A stretch of DNA of 64,000 bases from Paenibacillus montaniterrae (GTDB taxonomy: Bacteria; Bacillota; Bacilli; Paenibacillales; Paenibacillaceae), in the NCBI RefSeq assembly GCF_018403185.1, contig NZ_BOSE01000001.1, forward strand, positions 992,001-1,056,000, in the 5' to 3' direction. This document shows, piece after piece, positions 38,068 through 45,671 of this stretch; position 1 is the first letter of the stretch; every line of letters starts with the position of its first letter. Under the pieces are notes generated by a model. It was given only the letters and a program-made list of their open reading frames with translations, did no database searches and was not told the origin of the DNA. The position numbers were made by a program, and so were the translations under genes.

Positions 38068-39282
38068 TTTATGGATTTGTGCTATTACTTTGGCTAGTGC
38101 CTCCGCCGTCCGATAACATTCCTCCAGCGTATTATCAATACCGCCAACTTCAATCAATACACTTTGCGTCGATAACGATTGATTGTATTCCGCATTTCCG
38201 CTATTCGCATTTTTCCCCCAAATACCGCGCGATAAACCTGGATACTGCTCTTCCAGCTTGTCATGCAGCTTGCGGGCAAAGGCTTCGTTCTCCTTCCAAT
38301 TCGGATTGCGCTGCCCGATAATAAAATATACCTGTGCATAGCTTTCTCCATTAATTTCTGCGGTTGTATATTTACGAGCCTGTGAGTCACGATGCAAATC
38401 AAATATGTACTGTAGTCCATCATTGCTCGCGATCGCTTCCTTCACCGTTTTGCGCGAATATTTGTAGCTGTATTCCCACTCATAATCCGGTACCGCAGTC
38501 GGGTAGTCAGTATCAGAAACCATCGCGCCCAAACCTAGCTTTTCCAGTTCCTCTGCCAGCCGCTGACCGACCAGCGTAATGTTTTTGTTGCTCGATTGCG
38601 CATCAGAGCTCGATTCTACACTGTTCCATGATTCGCGATTATGCGTATGATATATAAATGCAACAGGCTTGTCCTGACTGGCAGCATTTGCTTGCGTATC
38701 CGTTCCTGCCGTATCTTCCCCGGAGTTCTCATCGTCTGGTACAGCAGCACTTGAGCTTTCTGGATCAAGCTTTTCCGCTTGTGCCAGTAAATCATCCACA
38801 TATTCGCCATCAGTAGGCTCGTAGCCGTATCGATGGGTATCCTGCGGCCCAACTGAAGGGTCGGAGCCTGTGCCGCCGTGAATAAGTGTCGATTGCTCCT
38901 TCACTGAGCTGTACAGCATCTCGCTTGCAACAATGCTTGCAGGATCGAGCAAGGAAGCATTTGTTATTTTCTCAAGCAGCCAAATGCTGAAATTTTTCAG
39001 TGTAAAGCTGTTGATTTGCTGATTGGCTTGATAATAGGACATCTCCTCTGCCAAAATAGCCTGCAGCGTATCTTGCTTTACTTCGACTGTGGCCGCCTGC
39101 TGCAGCGGATGCTCCTCCAATATCGATTGGCGCAGCTGAGCGCCCAGTCCGATTATGACAATAAATGCTACAGACAACAGCATCAGCATTATATATTGCT
39201 TTGCCTGCGCTTTAAATTCGATCCAATCCTCTGTTTCCTTCCACTGTTCAATTGCTACATTCAGCTTTACTCTACGTTCCAT
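38056..39282 (-). CDS. spoIIP: Stage II sporulation protein P
   Basis: Cell-wall hydrolase of the DMP engulfment complex, with amidase and endopeptidase action on peptidoglycan in the mother cell. The 408-residue product has one membrane segment (about 30-48) and the catalytic motif H212-T-H214-x2-E217 in IYHTHNRESW. The start at 39282 follows GGGAG; the frame to 39318 lacks a ribosome site. The last codons (KEEA-stop) fall inside repeat array B, so its natural end may have been replaced. Confidence 0.94.
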   Translation of the reverse strand: MERRVKLNVAIEQWKETEDWIEFKAQAKQYIMLMLLSVAFIVIIGLGAQLRQSILEEHPLQQAATVEVKQDTLQAILAEEMSYYQANQQINSFTLKNFSIWLLEKITNASLLDPASIVASEMLYSSVKEQSTLIHGGTGSDPSVGPQDTHRYGYEPTDGEYVDDLLAQAEKLDPESSSAAVPDDENSGEDTAGTDTQANAASQDKPVAFIYHTHNRESWNSVESSSDAQSSNKNITLVGQRLAEELEKLGLGAMVSDTDYPTAVPDYEWEYSYKYSRKTVKEAIASNDGLQYIFDLHRDSQARKYTTAEINGESYAQVYFIIGQRNPNWKENEAFARKLHDKLEEQYPGLSRGIWGKNANSGNAEYNQSLSTQSVLIEVGGIDNTLEECYRTAEALAKVIAQIHKEEA

Positions 39283-39423
39283 TATCTCTACTCCCTCTCT
39301 GGCGTTGTAGACTATCAATCTACTTCTACTCTATGAAGCTGCCAGCAGCAATAGAACATAGATTTTGCAAAAATGATAGATTTGTCTCCAGCACAAGAGA
39401 GGACAGCGAGGATCACAATCGCC

Positions 39424-39471
39424 TTTAAGCCCAACCTTCTGAAGTACATCCTCAAAATAATTGGGCTTAAA
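39424..39471. other. Perfect 11-bp inverted repeat after gpr
   Basis: Arms TTTAAGCCCAA (39424-39434) and TTGGGCTTAAA (39461-39471), loop 26 bases. It begins 28 bases after the gpr stop on the minus strand but has no T-run, so it is not a classical terminator. It shares ACATCCTC and ATTGGGCTT with the junction hairpins of arrays A and B. Confidence 0.6.
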
Positions 39472-39498
39472 TAGCGAAGCAAATTTGCAAAGCGATAT

Positions 39499-40503
39499 TT
39501 AGTGGGTATAGGCCGCTACATTATTCGTATCAATCGCTTCATGCAGAGCAGCGTTCAAGCCACTTGCAATAATATTGCCGATATCTTCAATAAACTCGTC
39601 AATTTCCTTCGGTGTGACAAGCAAATTATGCCCTACTGGCTCGAGTACCTCTTTTACAAACATTAAGCGCTCCTGCTCATTCATTTGATTAAGCAGGCCG
39701 AAAATTTTATCATTGTCGCCATTTTGCTTGGCCAAATGACTGCGCATCAGATCAATCGTATTATTGACAATCGTCGAAGCATACACGACTGTTGGCACGC
39801 CGATTGCAATAGTCGGAATACCCAAGCTTTCAAAGGTTAAGCCTTTACGCTTGTTGCCAATGCCGGAGCCTGGATGGATGCCCGTATCGGCTATTTGAAT
39901 CGTCGTATTGACCCGTTCAATCGATTTGGAGGCAAGCGCATCGATAGCGATGACCAAATCAGGCTTCGATTGGTCAACAATCCCTTTTACAATTTCACTT
40001 GATTCTATGCCAGTAATGCCAAGCACTCCTGGTGAAACTGCACTTACTGGACGATAGCCTGGCGCAACATCATTTGGCATAAGCTCAAAAAAGTGGCGTG
40101 TCACCATAACGTTTTCTACAACAATTGGACCAAGCGCATCGGGGGTTACATTCCAGTTTCCAAGTCCAACAATTAATATTTTTGCATCCTTCGCTATGTT
40201 TAAACGAACTAAAAACTGTTCAAATTCTTTTGCCATATGTGTAGCAACTCGATCCTGCAAATTGGTGTCGCCATTGCGCAGCTCCGGTACCTCGATCGTA
40301 ATATAGTGGCCGATCATTTTGCCGATCGCTTGCGAGCCTAGAGCATTTTGTACATGCAGGCGTGTAATCGTTATTCCTTGATCCTCGATTACATCCTTCG
40401 CTACACCTTCGATCGGCGTTGAACCAAGCTCTGTCGCCATTTCCACTGCTTCCAGGGCAAGATCTGTTCTTACCTGGTATAATGATAAATCAAGCTCACT
40501 CAT
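39499..40503 (-). CDS. gpr: Germination protease GPR
   Basis: Spore protease that degrades small acid-soluble proteins at germination. The 334-residue product has the short propeptide region and mature start (YQVRTDLALEA) and the conserved blocks ILIVGLGNWNVTPDALGP and VIAIDALASKSIERVN. GGAGG precedes the ATG. It is divergent from rpsT and upstream of spoIIP, the standard arrangement; forespore expression is expected from the family. Confidence 0.97.
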   Translation of the reverse strand: MSELDLSLYQVRTDLALEAVEMATELGSTPIEGVAKDVIEDQGITITRLHVQNALGSQAIGKMIGHYITIEVPELRNGDTNLQDRVATHMAKEFEQFLVRLNIAKDAKILIVGLGNWNVTPDALGPIVVENVMVTRHFFELMPNDVAPGYRPVSAVSPGVLGITGIESSEIVKGIVDQSKPDLVIAIDALASKSIERVNTTIQIADTGIHPGSGIGNKRKGLTFESLGIPTIAIGVPTVVYASTIVNNTIDLMRSHLAKQNGDNDKIFGLLNQMNEQERLMFVKEVLEPVGHNLLVTPKEIDEFIEDIGNIIASGLNAALHEAIDTNNVAAYTH

Positions 40504-40538
40504 CTGCTGTTCCTCCTAAAACGTTTTGTAGCATCATT

Positions 40539-40560
40539 GCTTTCGAACAAGCTCGAAAGC
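40539..40560. other. Inverted repeat in the gpr-rpsT intergenic region
   Basis: GCTTTCGA - 6 bases - TCGAAAGC, a perfect 8-bp inverted repeat about 36 bases upstream of the gpr start. It could be an operator or a leader hairpin; nothing identifies a regulator. The rest of the 240-base divergent region has no clear consensus promoter. Confidence 0.4.
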
Positions 40561-40744
40561 ACAGGCTGTCAACCCATAGCATGCATAGTGTTCGCTCAAA
40601 ACTTGCAATTCATGCACCTTGAAATTATGATATTAGCCCGCTCTGCTCTTGCATTTTGCCAAGTCGCATGATAATATATTTTAAGTTGTGTTGATAAGGT
40701 TTCTGGAAAAAGAAACGCTTTGACTAGTTTAGGAGGTGAATTTC

Positions 40745-41017
40745 ATGCCAAACATTAAATCCGCGATTAAACGTGTGAAAACAAACGAGAAACGTCGTGC
40801 GTTGAACGCTTCTCAACGTTCCGCTCTTCGTACTGCTGTTAAAACTGCTGACCAAGCGATTGCAAACGCTGATGTTGAAGCAGCTAAAGTTGCTTTGATC
40901 ACTGCTTCGAAAAAGTTGGACAAGGCTGTAACTAAGGGCCTAATTCATAAAAATGCGGCTGCCCGCAAAAAATCTCGTCTTGCTAAAAAACTTAACGCAC
41001 TTAGCGCTCAAGCTTAA
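40745..41017 (+). CDS. rpsT: 30S ribosomal protein S20
   Basis: Ribosomal protein bS20, 90 residues, basic and helical, starting [18 protein letters not shown] and rich in alanine and lysine. The ATG at 40745 follows AGGAGGTGA. It is divergent from gpr as in Bacillus and followed by its own terminator. Confidence 0.98.
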   Translation: MPNIKSAIKRVKTNEKRRALNASQRSALRTAVKTADQAIANADVEAAKVALITASKKLDKAVTKGLIHKNAAARKKSRLAKKLNALSAQA

Positions 41018-41031
41018 TAGCTGATGAATTG

Positions 41032-41058
41032 AACCTCACCTTATGGTTGAGGTTTTTT
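41032..41058 (+). terminator. Terminator after rpsT
   Basis: AACCTCA - 8 bases - TTGAGGTT followed by TTTTTT on the plus strand. Confidence 0.88.
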
Positions 41059-41061
41059 GCT

Positions 41062-41120
41062 TTTAAAAAATAAAAAAGCAGCCAGTCCCATTATCATTAC
41101 AGATGGGAACTGGCTGCTTC
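41062..41120 (-). terminator. Terminator after the solute-binding protein gene
   Basis: Long minus-strand stem AGCAGCCAGT.CCCAT / ATGGG.ACTGGCTGCT followed by TTTTTTATTTTTT. It abuts the rpsT terminator, giving back-to-back stops for convergent genes. Confidence 0.9.
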
Positions 41121-41131
41121 GTTGCGTCCAA

Positions 41132-42517
41132 CTAATCCGCCCAAAGCTCGGCTATCGAACTATCCATTTGGGCTTTATATTTCTCTATAACAGTAGAAAC
41201 AGAAACTCCTTCATTAATCTCTTCCACTATTTCATAATAAGGCATGTTCGGGTATCCGTCGATAATCTCAAGAAATCTAACGTTTTTGACTGTTTCTCTT
41301 GCATTGTTGACATCCTCTTCCGTTGCAAAGCGTTTTTCAAACCCTGCCTGATGCGGATATTCATATACGGACTCAATATCGAAAATCTTCTCATACAGAT
41401 ACAAAATTTTATCTGGATCTTCTACGGTCTTCGGAATTGTCAGATAGCTCGGCGAGGTTACGAAGCCATGATACATCGTCGCGCTCGGGCCTTTAGGAGT
41501 CGGGAGGAAACCGAGATCATAATCAGCCATGTCAATATTCAATGAATCCATGTCATAATCTGCTCCAAAGAACATAAGCGTATTTCCTTGCGTAAAGAAT
41601 TGCTTAGGCTCCGTCCAATCTCCGCCTTCTGTCGGCCTCACTACTTGCTCTGTCGCAAGCCTTGACATAAATTCCAGAACTTCTAATGTTTTGGGATCCT
41701 CGAGCCCAGACTGGCCGTCAATTACAAAATTGGCACCGGTATTGGAAGCCAAAATGAAATTGAATGGAGCAGATGCAAGACCCCATGTGTCCAGCTTTCC
41801 ATCATTATTGGTATCCCAATTCGCTTCTTTGGCAACCTGTAAAAAGGTTTCCCAGTTCCAGTTATCCTCGTCTACATATTCCTGCAATGGTTTCATCCCT
41901 AGCTGATTCATGAGAGTGCGGTTGTAGATAACACCCCGAGCCGAAGAATTTATCCCTGATTTGAACCCGTATCCTCTTCCCTCGTAATAGGAGTATTCAA
42001 AGGTATCTTGTTGAAGAAACACATTTGTATTAGCTACATATTCGTCAACAGGCCAAAACAAATCCAGCTTGGTCAGCGATGGGATCATCTGTCCCCGAGA
42101 CAAGCGAATAATATCACCGACTGGCTGACCAGCCATAAGCGATGCCGTCACTTTTTCCTGATACTCACCAAGATCGATTGTAACAAATTCCAGTTCAAAA
42201 TTGTGCTCCTCCTTCAACGCCTCCAAATTCGCCAATCTTTTGGCACCATCAGGAGTATCATCCTTGATCGTTTCGTCATAGCTGCTTACCCATGTAATTA
42301 CCCTGCCGCCTAAATCAAAATCCATCTCTGGTGTCGCGTTTGGATTAGTCTGTTCGAGTTCATCCTCGCCTAAATTGGTGTTTCCTGCTTCATTACCTCC
42401 TCCTTCTACATCCGTGACGTTATCAGCTCCGGTTCCGTTGCTTCCGCTGCTGCATGCCGCCGCGAAAATGATCAACATGCTGCATAGCAATAAAAACAAT
42501 ACTTTTCTAACTGCCAT
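41132..42517 (-). CDS. Extracellular solute-binding lipoprotein (family 1, sugar type)
   Basis: A 461-residue binding protein for an ABC importer. The signal peptide ends in a lipobox with lipidated C22 (FAAAC), followed by a serine/glycine linker and an acidic stretch. The body has the family-1 layout (ITWVSSYDETIKDD, then AGQPVGDIIRL, GMKPLQEYVDEDNWNWETF), typical of carbohydrate-binding members. No permease or ATPase for it is nearby, so it is an orphan here and would need a partner elsewhere. A cre-like site upstream supports a sugar link. Confidence 0.88.
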   Translation of the reverse strand: MAVRKVLFLLLCSMLIIFAAACSSGSNGTGADNVTDVEGGGNEAGNTNLGEDELEQTNPNATPEMDFDLGGRVITWVSSYDETIKDDTPDGAKRLANLEALKEEHNFELEFVTIDLGEYQEKVTASLMAGQPVGDIIRLSRGQMIPSLTKLDLFWPVDEYVANTNVFLQQDTFEYSYYEGRGYGFKSGINSSARGVIYNRTLMNQLGMKPLQEYVDEDNWNWETFLQVAKEANWDTNNDGKLDTWGLASAPFNFILASNTGANFVIDGQSGLEDPKTLEVLEFMSRLATEQVVRPTEGGDWTEPKQFFTQGNTLMFFGADYDMDSLNIDMADYDLGFLPTPKGPSATMYHGFVTSPSYLTIPKTVEDPDKILYLYEKIFDIESVYEYPHQAGFEKRFATEEDVNNARETVKNVRFLEIIDGYPNMPYYEIVEEINEGVSVSTVIEKYKAQMDSSIAELWAD

Positions 42518-42541
42518 TTCGGTTCCCCTTTCTTTTATTTT

Positions 42542-42555
42542 CGCAAGCGCTTTCA
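42542..42555 (-). promoter_or_regulatory. cre-like catabolite site
   Basis: Minus strand TGAAAGCGCTTGCG matches the CcpA consensus TGWAARCGYTWNCW at 13 of 14 positions. It lies 25 bases upstream of the solute-binding protein ATG, where CcpA binding would repress. Confidence 0.6.
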
Positions 42556-42728
42556 ATCATGCTGGTATGAATTGCTGACTCGACTACCTTCATTATGAAA
42601 GATAGCGAAATTCAGCAATTCCTTTTGGATTATACTATCCACTCTTATGAGTAACCATGGCAGATATCAAGAAAATTTGTAATTATTCAATTAAAGAAAT
42701 ATCACTTTACGGAAACTCGCATCACTTT

Positions 42729-44024
42729 TCAGGAAGATGAACCAACTGTTTTATCATCAAGCGACTTAATCGATTGAATACGAGAAGTAATTAGCGCAAC
42801 GACTACTACTAGCAGTCCTGCAATGATAAATAAAAATGCGATGCCTCTGCCTGGCCCTACCCCAATCAAGGAGCCAACCGAATGAGCCAGAGCTCCGCCT
42901 TCGACAAGCCATGGATTAAACACCTTATCAGCCAGTACACCAGCTGTACTGTATGCGATAATAAACCCGATCTGTGAAAGTATCCCAATGATCCCCCATA
43001 CTCGACCTTGCTTCTCGTTCGGAATATTGCGCCTTACAAGAACGTCTGCGCTAGTATTGACGAATGGCAGCGAGCCTAAAAACAGAAAGCCTGCAGCAAT
43101 CAGCAAATAAATATTCGTTGACGTGCCCAGCAGTGCAAAAGCAAGCCCGGCCATTACAAGACCGATAACAAGCATGGAAGAGTAACGCTTCATCAATGTA
43201 AACATGCCGATCAGCAGGGAAGAAACAAGCATGCCGATTGCGCTGATTGACTGGAACATGCCTAACGTTTTCGCATTGGCAAAGGATAGAATCATTGGGC
43301 CAATCAAGGTTTCCAGGAAGCCGAGATAGAAGGTTGCAAGCGAGACGATAATAATGAGCAGCAGTACACCGCGATTATTTTTAATCGTATTCCAGCCTTC
43401 TACAATTTCGTTGTACCACGGCTGCCTCGCTCCCTCGTCATTCGCCGCTTTCAGCTTATTGCGAATAACAAATACAGCAATGACTGCCACCACATAGGTC
43501 AGCATATTAATTATTAAAATAATATCGATCGTAGTAATCGACAGCAATATGCCAGCTATAATCGGGGAAAATAAAAACTTTGCAGATTCGGCAAGCTGGA
43601 CGAGCCCGCTTCCTTTAGAAAAATCTTTCTCATCCAGCAAATCCGTTGCCGAAGCGCGATAAGCCGGCGCTTGCAGGGAGGAAAAAATCGAGCTGATCGT
43701 CACACCGACATAGATATGCCACAGCTCAATCCGATTGGACAATATCATCAGCAGTATAAACAGCAAGCCAAGCGCAGCTCCTAAATCGCCAATAATCATC
43801 ATCAGGCGGCGATCATAGCGATCAGCGAGCACGCCGCCAATAGGGCGCAGCAAAATATTCGGAACAAAGGTGAATAGCGTAATAAGTGCAACGGCTGTCG
43901 CCGTATTCGTTGTTTCGAATGCGTAAACGCCTAGCGAAAATGCCGTCAAACCGATGCCGATCATTGAGATAAATTGTCCCGCCCATACGATTAAAAACTT
44001 TGCGAAAGATTTTTTTTCTGCCAT
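42729..44024 (-). CDS. MFS transporter, probable drug or metabolite exporter
   Basis: Major facilitator protein of about 431 residues with twelve membrane segments and the loop motif GGVLADRYDRRLMMI between segments 2 and 3 (the MFS signature). It resembles the enterobactin-exporter-like EntS/MFS-3 group; the substrate is unknown. The start is uncertain among 44036 (GTG), 44030 and 44024; GGTGAGG six bases before 44024 favours the last. It follows the TetR gene by about 20 bases, so the pair forms an operon. Confidence 0.88.
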   Translation of the reverse strand: MAEKKSFAKFLIVWAGQFISMIGIGLTAFSLGVYAFETTNTATAVALITLFTFVPNILLRPIGGVLADRYDRRLMMIIGDLGAALGLLFILLMILSNRIELWHIYVGVTISSIFSSLQAPAYRASATDLLDEKDFSKGSGLVQLAESAKFLFSPIIAGILLSITTIDIILIINMLTYVVAVIAVFVIRNKLKAANDEGARQPWYNEIVEGWNTIKNNRGVLLLIIIVSLATFYLGFLETLIGPMILSFANAKTLGMFQSISAIGMLVSSLLIGMFTLMKRYSSMLVIGLVMAGLAFALLGTSTNIYLLIAAGFLFLGSLPFVNTSADVLVRRNIPNEKQGRVWGIIGILSQIGFIIAYSTAGVLADKVFNPWLVEGGALAHSVGSLIGVGPGRGIAFLFIIAGLLVVVVALITSRIQSIKSLDDKTVGSSS

Positions 44025-44044
44025 ACTCATCCTCACCTTTCATG

Positions 44045-44698
44045 CTATTTCAATTCAAAATGCTCCACTAGCCTTTCATACATGACGGTAATATAATGAA
44101 AGCTTCCTTTCTCTGCATGAAGCACCGTTTCAGTGATCGATTGAAAGGTTTGCGCACGCTTTAATAGCTGTTCAGCTGTCCAGTCAAATATCGCTGTATC
44201 CAACAGAAACTGAGAAGCGACCAGCAAAAACTCAACAACCTCCTGCGCATCGTTGTCAAGCTGGTAAATGCCTTCCTCCACTCCCTGCTCGATAACTTTG
44301 GCGATAATCGGCGCTATCCGTTTAATCGTTTCCGTCAACGATTTCATATGCAGCTCGGCATTTTCAACCCGATGAATTTGCTGGATCACTTCTTTTTTGT
44401 TGTCAGTTTCAAAGCTTTGCGCGCTTAAAATAAGCTTCAGCTTTTCATGTGCATTCAGTGACGGAATGGCTAAAATATTCTCTGCCGCTTCTACTCCTTT
44501 ATTTACATACATCAGTACGATAGCTTCAAGAATGTCTGCCTTCGATTGGTAGTGATAGTACAATGTCCCTTTGGCAATACCAACCGACTGCAAAATATGC
44601 TCTACCGTTGTTTTGCCGTAGCCTTGCGTAATAAACAACTGTTCTGCTGCCTGCAAAATTTCTAGTCGTCGATCCTCGGGTGGTTTTCCTGCAAACAT
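44045..44698 (-). CDS. TetR family transcriptional regulator
   Basis: A 217-residue repressor with the N-terminal TetR helix-turn-helix (about 10-56, including TTVEHILQSVGIAKGTLYYH) and a variable ligand-binding domain. AAAGGAG precedes the ATG. It lies upstream of the MFS gene in the same operon, and a 39-bp perfect palindrome lies 31 bases upstream of its start, so self-regulation and control of the exporter are very likely. The ligand is unknown. Confidence 0.92.
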   Translation of the reverse strand: MFAGKPPEDRRLEILQAAEQLFITQGYGKTTVEHILQSVGIAKGTLYYHYQSKADILEAIVLMYVNKGVEAAENILAIPSLNAHEKLKLILSAQSFETDNKKEVIQQIHRVENAELHMKSLTETIKRIAPIIAKVIEQGVEEGIYQLDNDAQEVVEFLLVASQFLLDTAIFDWTAEQLLKRAQTFQSITETVLHAEKGSFHYITVMYERLVEHFELK

Positions 44699-44729
44699 CC
44701 TGATTCTCCTTTCTCATTATCTTTTCAAC

Positions 44730-44768
44730 TTCATCACTCTCGACCGACCGTCGGTCGAGAGTGATGAA
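44730..44768. promoter_or_regulatory. 39-bp perfect palindrome, probable TetR operator
   Basis: Two 19-base arms around one central base, perfectly complementary; the core is GACCGACCGTCGGTC, a form often seen at TetR-family operators. It stands between the ABC ATPase stop and the tetR start. No T-run follows on either strand in the right direction, so it is not simply a terminator. Confidence 0.75.
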
Positions 44769-44808
44769 AAAAAATGTATGCCGCGCTCGTAAAACTAAAG
44801 CTACAAGC

Positions 44809-45576
44809 TTAGAAGCCTTGCGCAGTTAGCCAGGTATGCAGCTCCTGCTCACGCTGCGACAATTGATCGCTGCCGCGCTTATATTTGCCAAGATGCTTTT
44901 CAGCTACAATGCTGCCATCAACCATAAACAGCACACGTTCAGATTTGGCGGCTACTTTGCTGTCGTGGGTAACAACCATAATCGTCGTGCCCGATTCATT
45001 GATTTCATGCAAAATATCCAAAATATCATTTGACGATTTGGAATTAAGCGCCCCAGTAGGCTCATCGCCAAACAATATATCCGGGCTATTAATTAAAGCT
45101 CGACAAATCGCCACTCGCTGCAGCTGTCCACCGGAAGCTTGAGTAATGTCATGATCAATTAACGACGAAATACCGACACGCTCCATAAGCTCTGCTGCGC
45201 GCTTTTTAACCTGCTCGCGCGGCATTTTTTTGGCCATAAAGCCGGACAGCACAATATTGTCCAAAATATTCAAGCTTTTGAGCAAATGAATATGCTGAAA
45301 AATAAAGCCCATACTGGATAAGCGCAGCTTGGAAAGCTCCTTCTCCGACAATGCGGTCAGCTTCTTGCCCTGAAATTGCACCTCTCCGCCTGTCGCTCGG
45401 TCCATTCCACTAATATTGTAGAGCAGCGTCGACTTGCCAGAACCAGACGGCCCCATAACCGTTACAAATTCACCCTGCTTAATTTGCAAATCAACATCCT
45501 TCAAAATAGGCTGCGGCTGCTGACCGTTGACTTGAACTGATTTGCTTAAAGATTTTGCCTCCAAAATAACTGACAT
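44809..45576 (-). CDS. ABC transporter ATP-binding protein (LolD/MacB/BceA type)
   Basis: ATPase of an FtsX-type exporter, about 255 residues. Walker A GPSGSGKST (42-50), signature ASGGQLQRVAICRAL and Walker B ILFGDEPTGALN are all present. The start at 45576 follows GGGAGG. It is 95 bases downstream of the permease gene. The type includes antimicrobial-peptide and lipoprotein exporters; no two-component system, usual for BceAB, is nearby. Confidence 0.93.
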   Translation of the reverse strand: MSVILEAKSLSKSVQVNGQQPQPILKDVDLQIKQGEFVTVMGPSGSGKSTLLYNISGMDRATGGEVQFQGKKLTALSEKELSKLRLSSMGFIFQHIHLLKSLNILDNIVLSGFMAKKMPREQVKKRAAELMERVGISSLIDHDITQASGGQLQRVAICRALINSPDILFGDEPTGALNSKSSNDILDILHEINESGTTIMVVTHDSKVAAKSERVLFMVDGSIVAEKHLGKYKRGSDQLSQREQELHTWLTAQGF

Positions 45577-45629
45577 GCAGAAACCTCCCACGACTTTTCA
45601 AGTTTAATGCCTAGCTATACTTCTCCGTA

Positions 45630-45670
45630 CATGAAAAGTACATCGGAAGCATACGCTACAACTTTTCATG
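45630..45670. other. Inverted repeat between ABC permease and ATPase genes
   Basis: CATGAAAAGT (45630-45639) and ACTTTTCATG (45661-45670), perfect 10-base arms with a 21-base loop, starting two bases after the permease stop codon. There is no T-run, so it may be a transcript-stability or processing hairpin between the two co-directional genes. Confidence 0.5.
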
Positions 45671-45671
45671 T

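Noticed and set aside
40640..40700. Sigma-A promoter for rpsT
   Set aside because: AT-rich hexamers (TTGCCA, TATTTT) are present but the spacing is 15 or less; I could not settle on a convincing pair.
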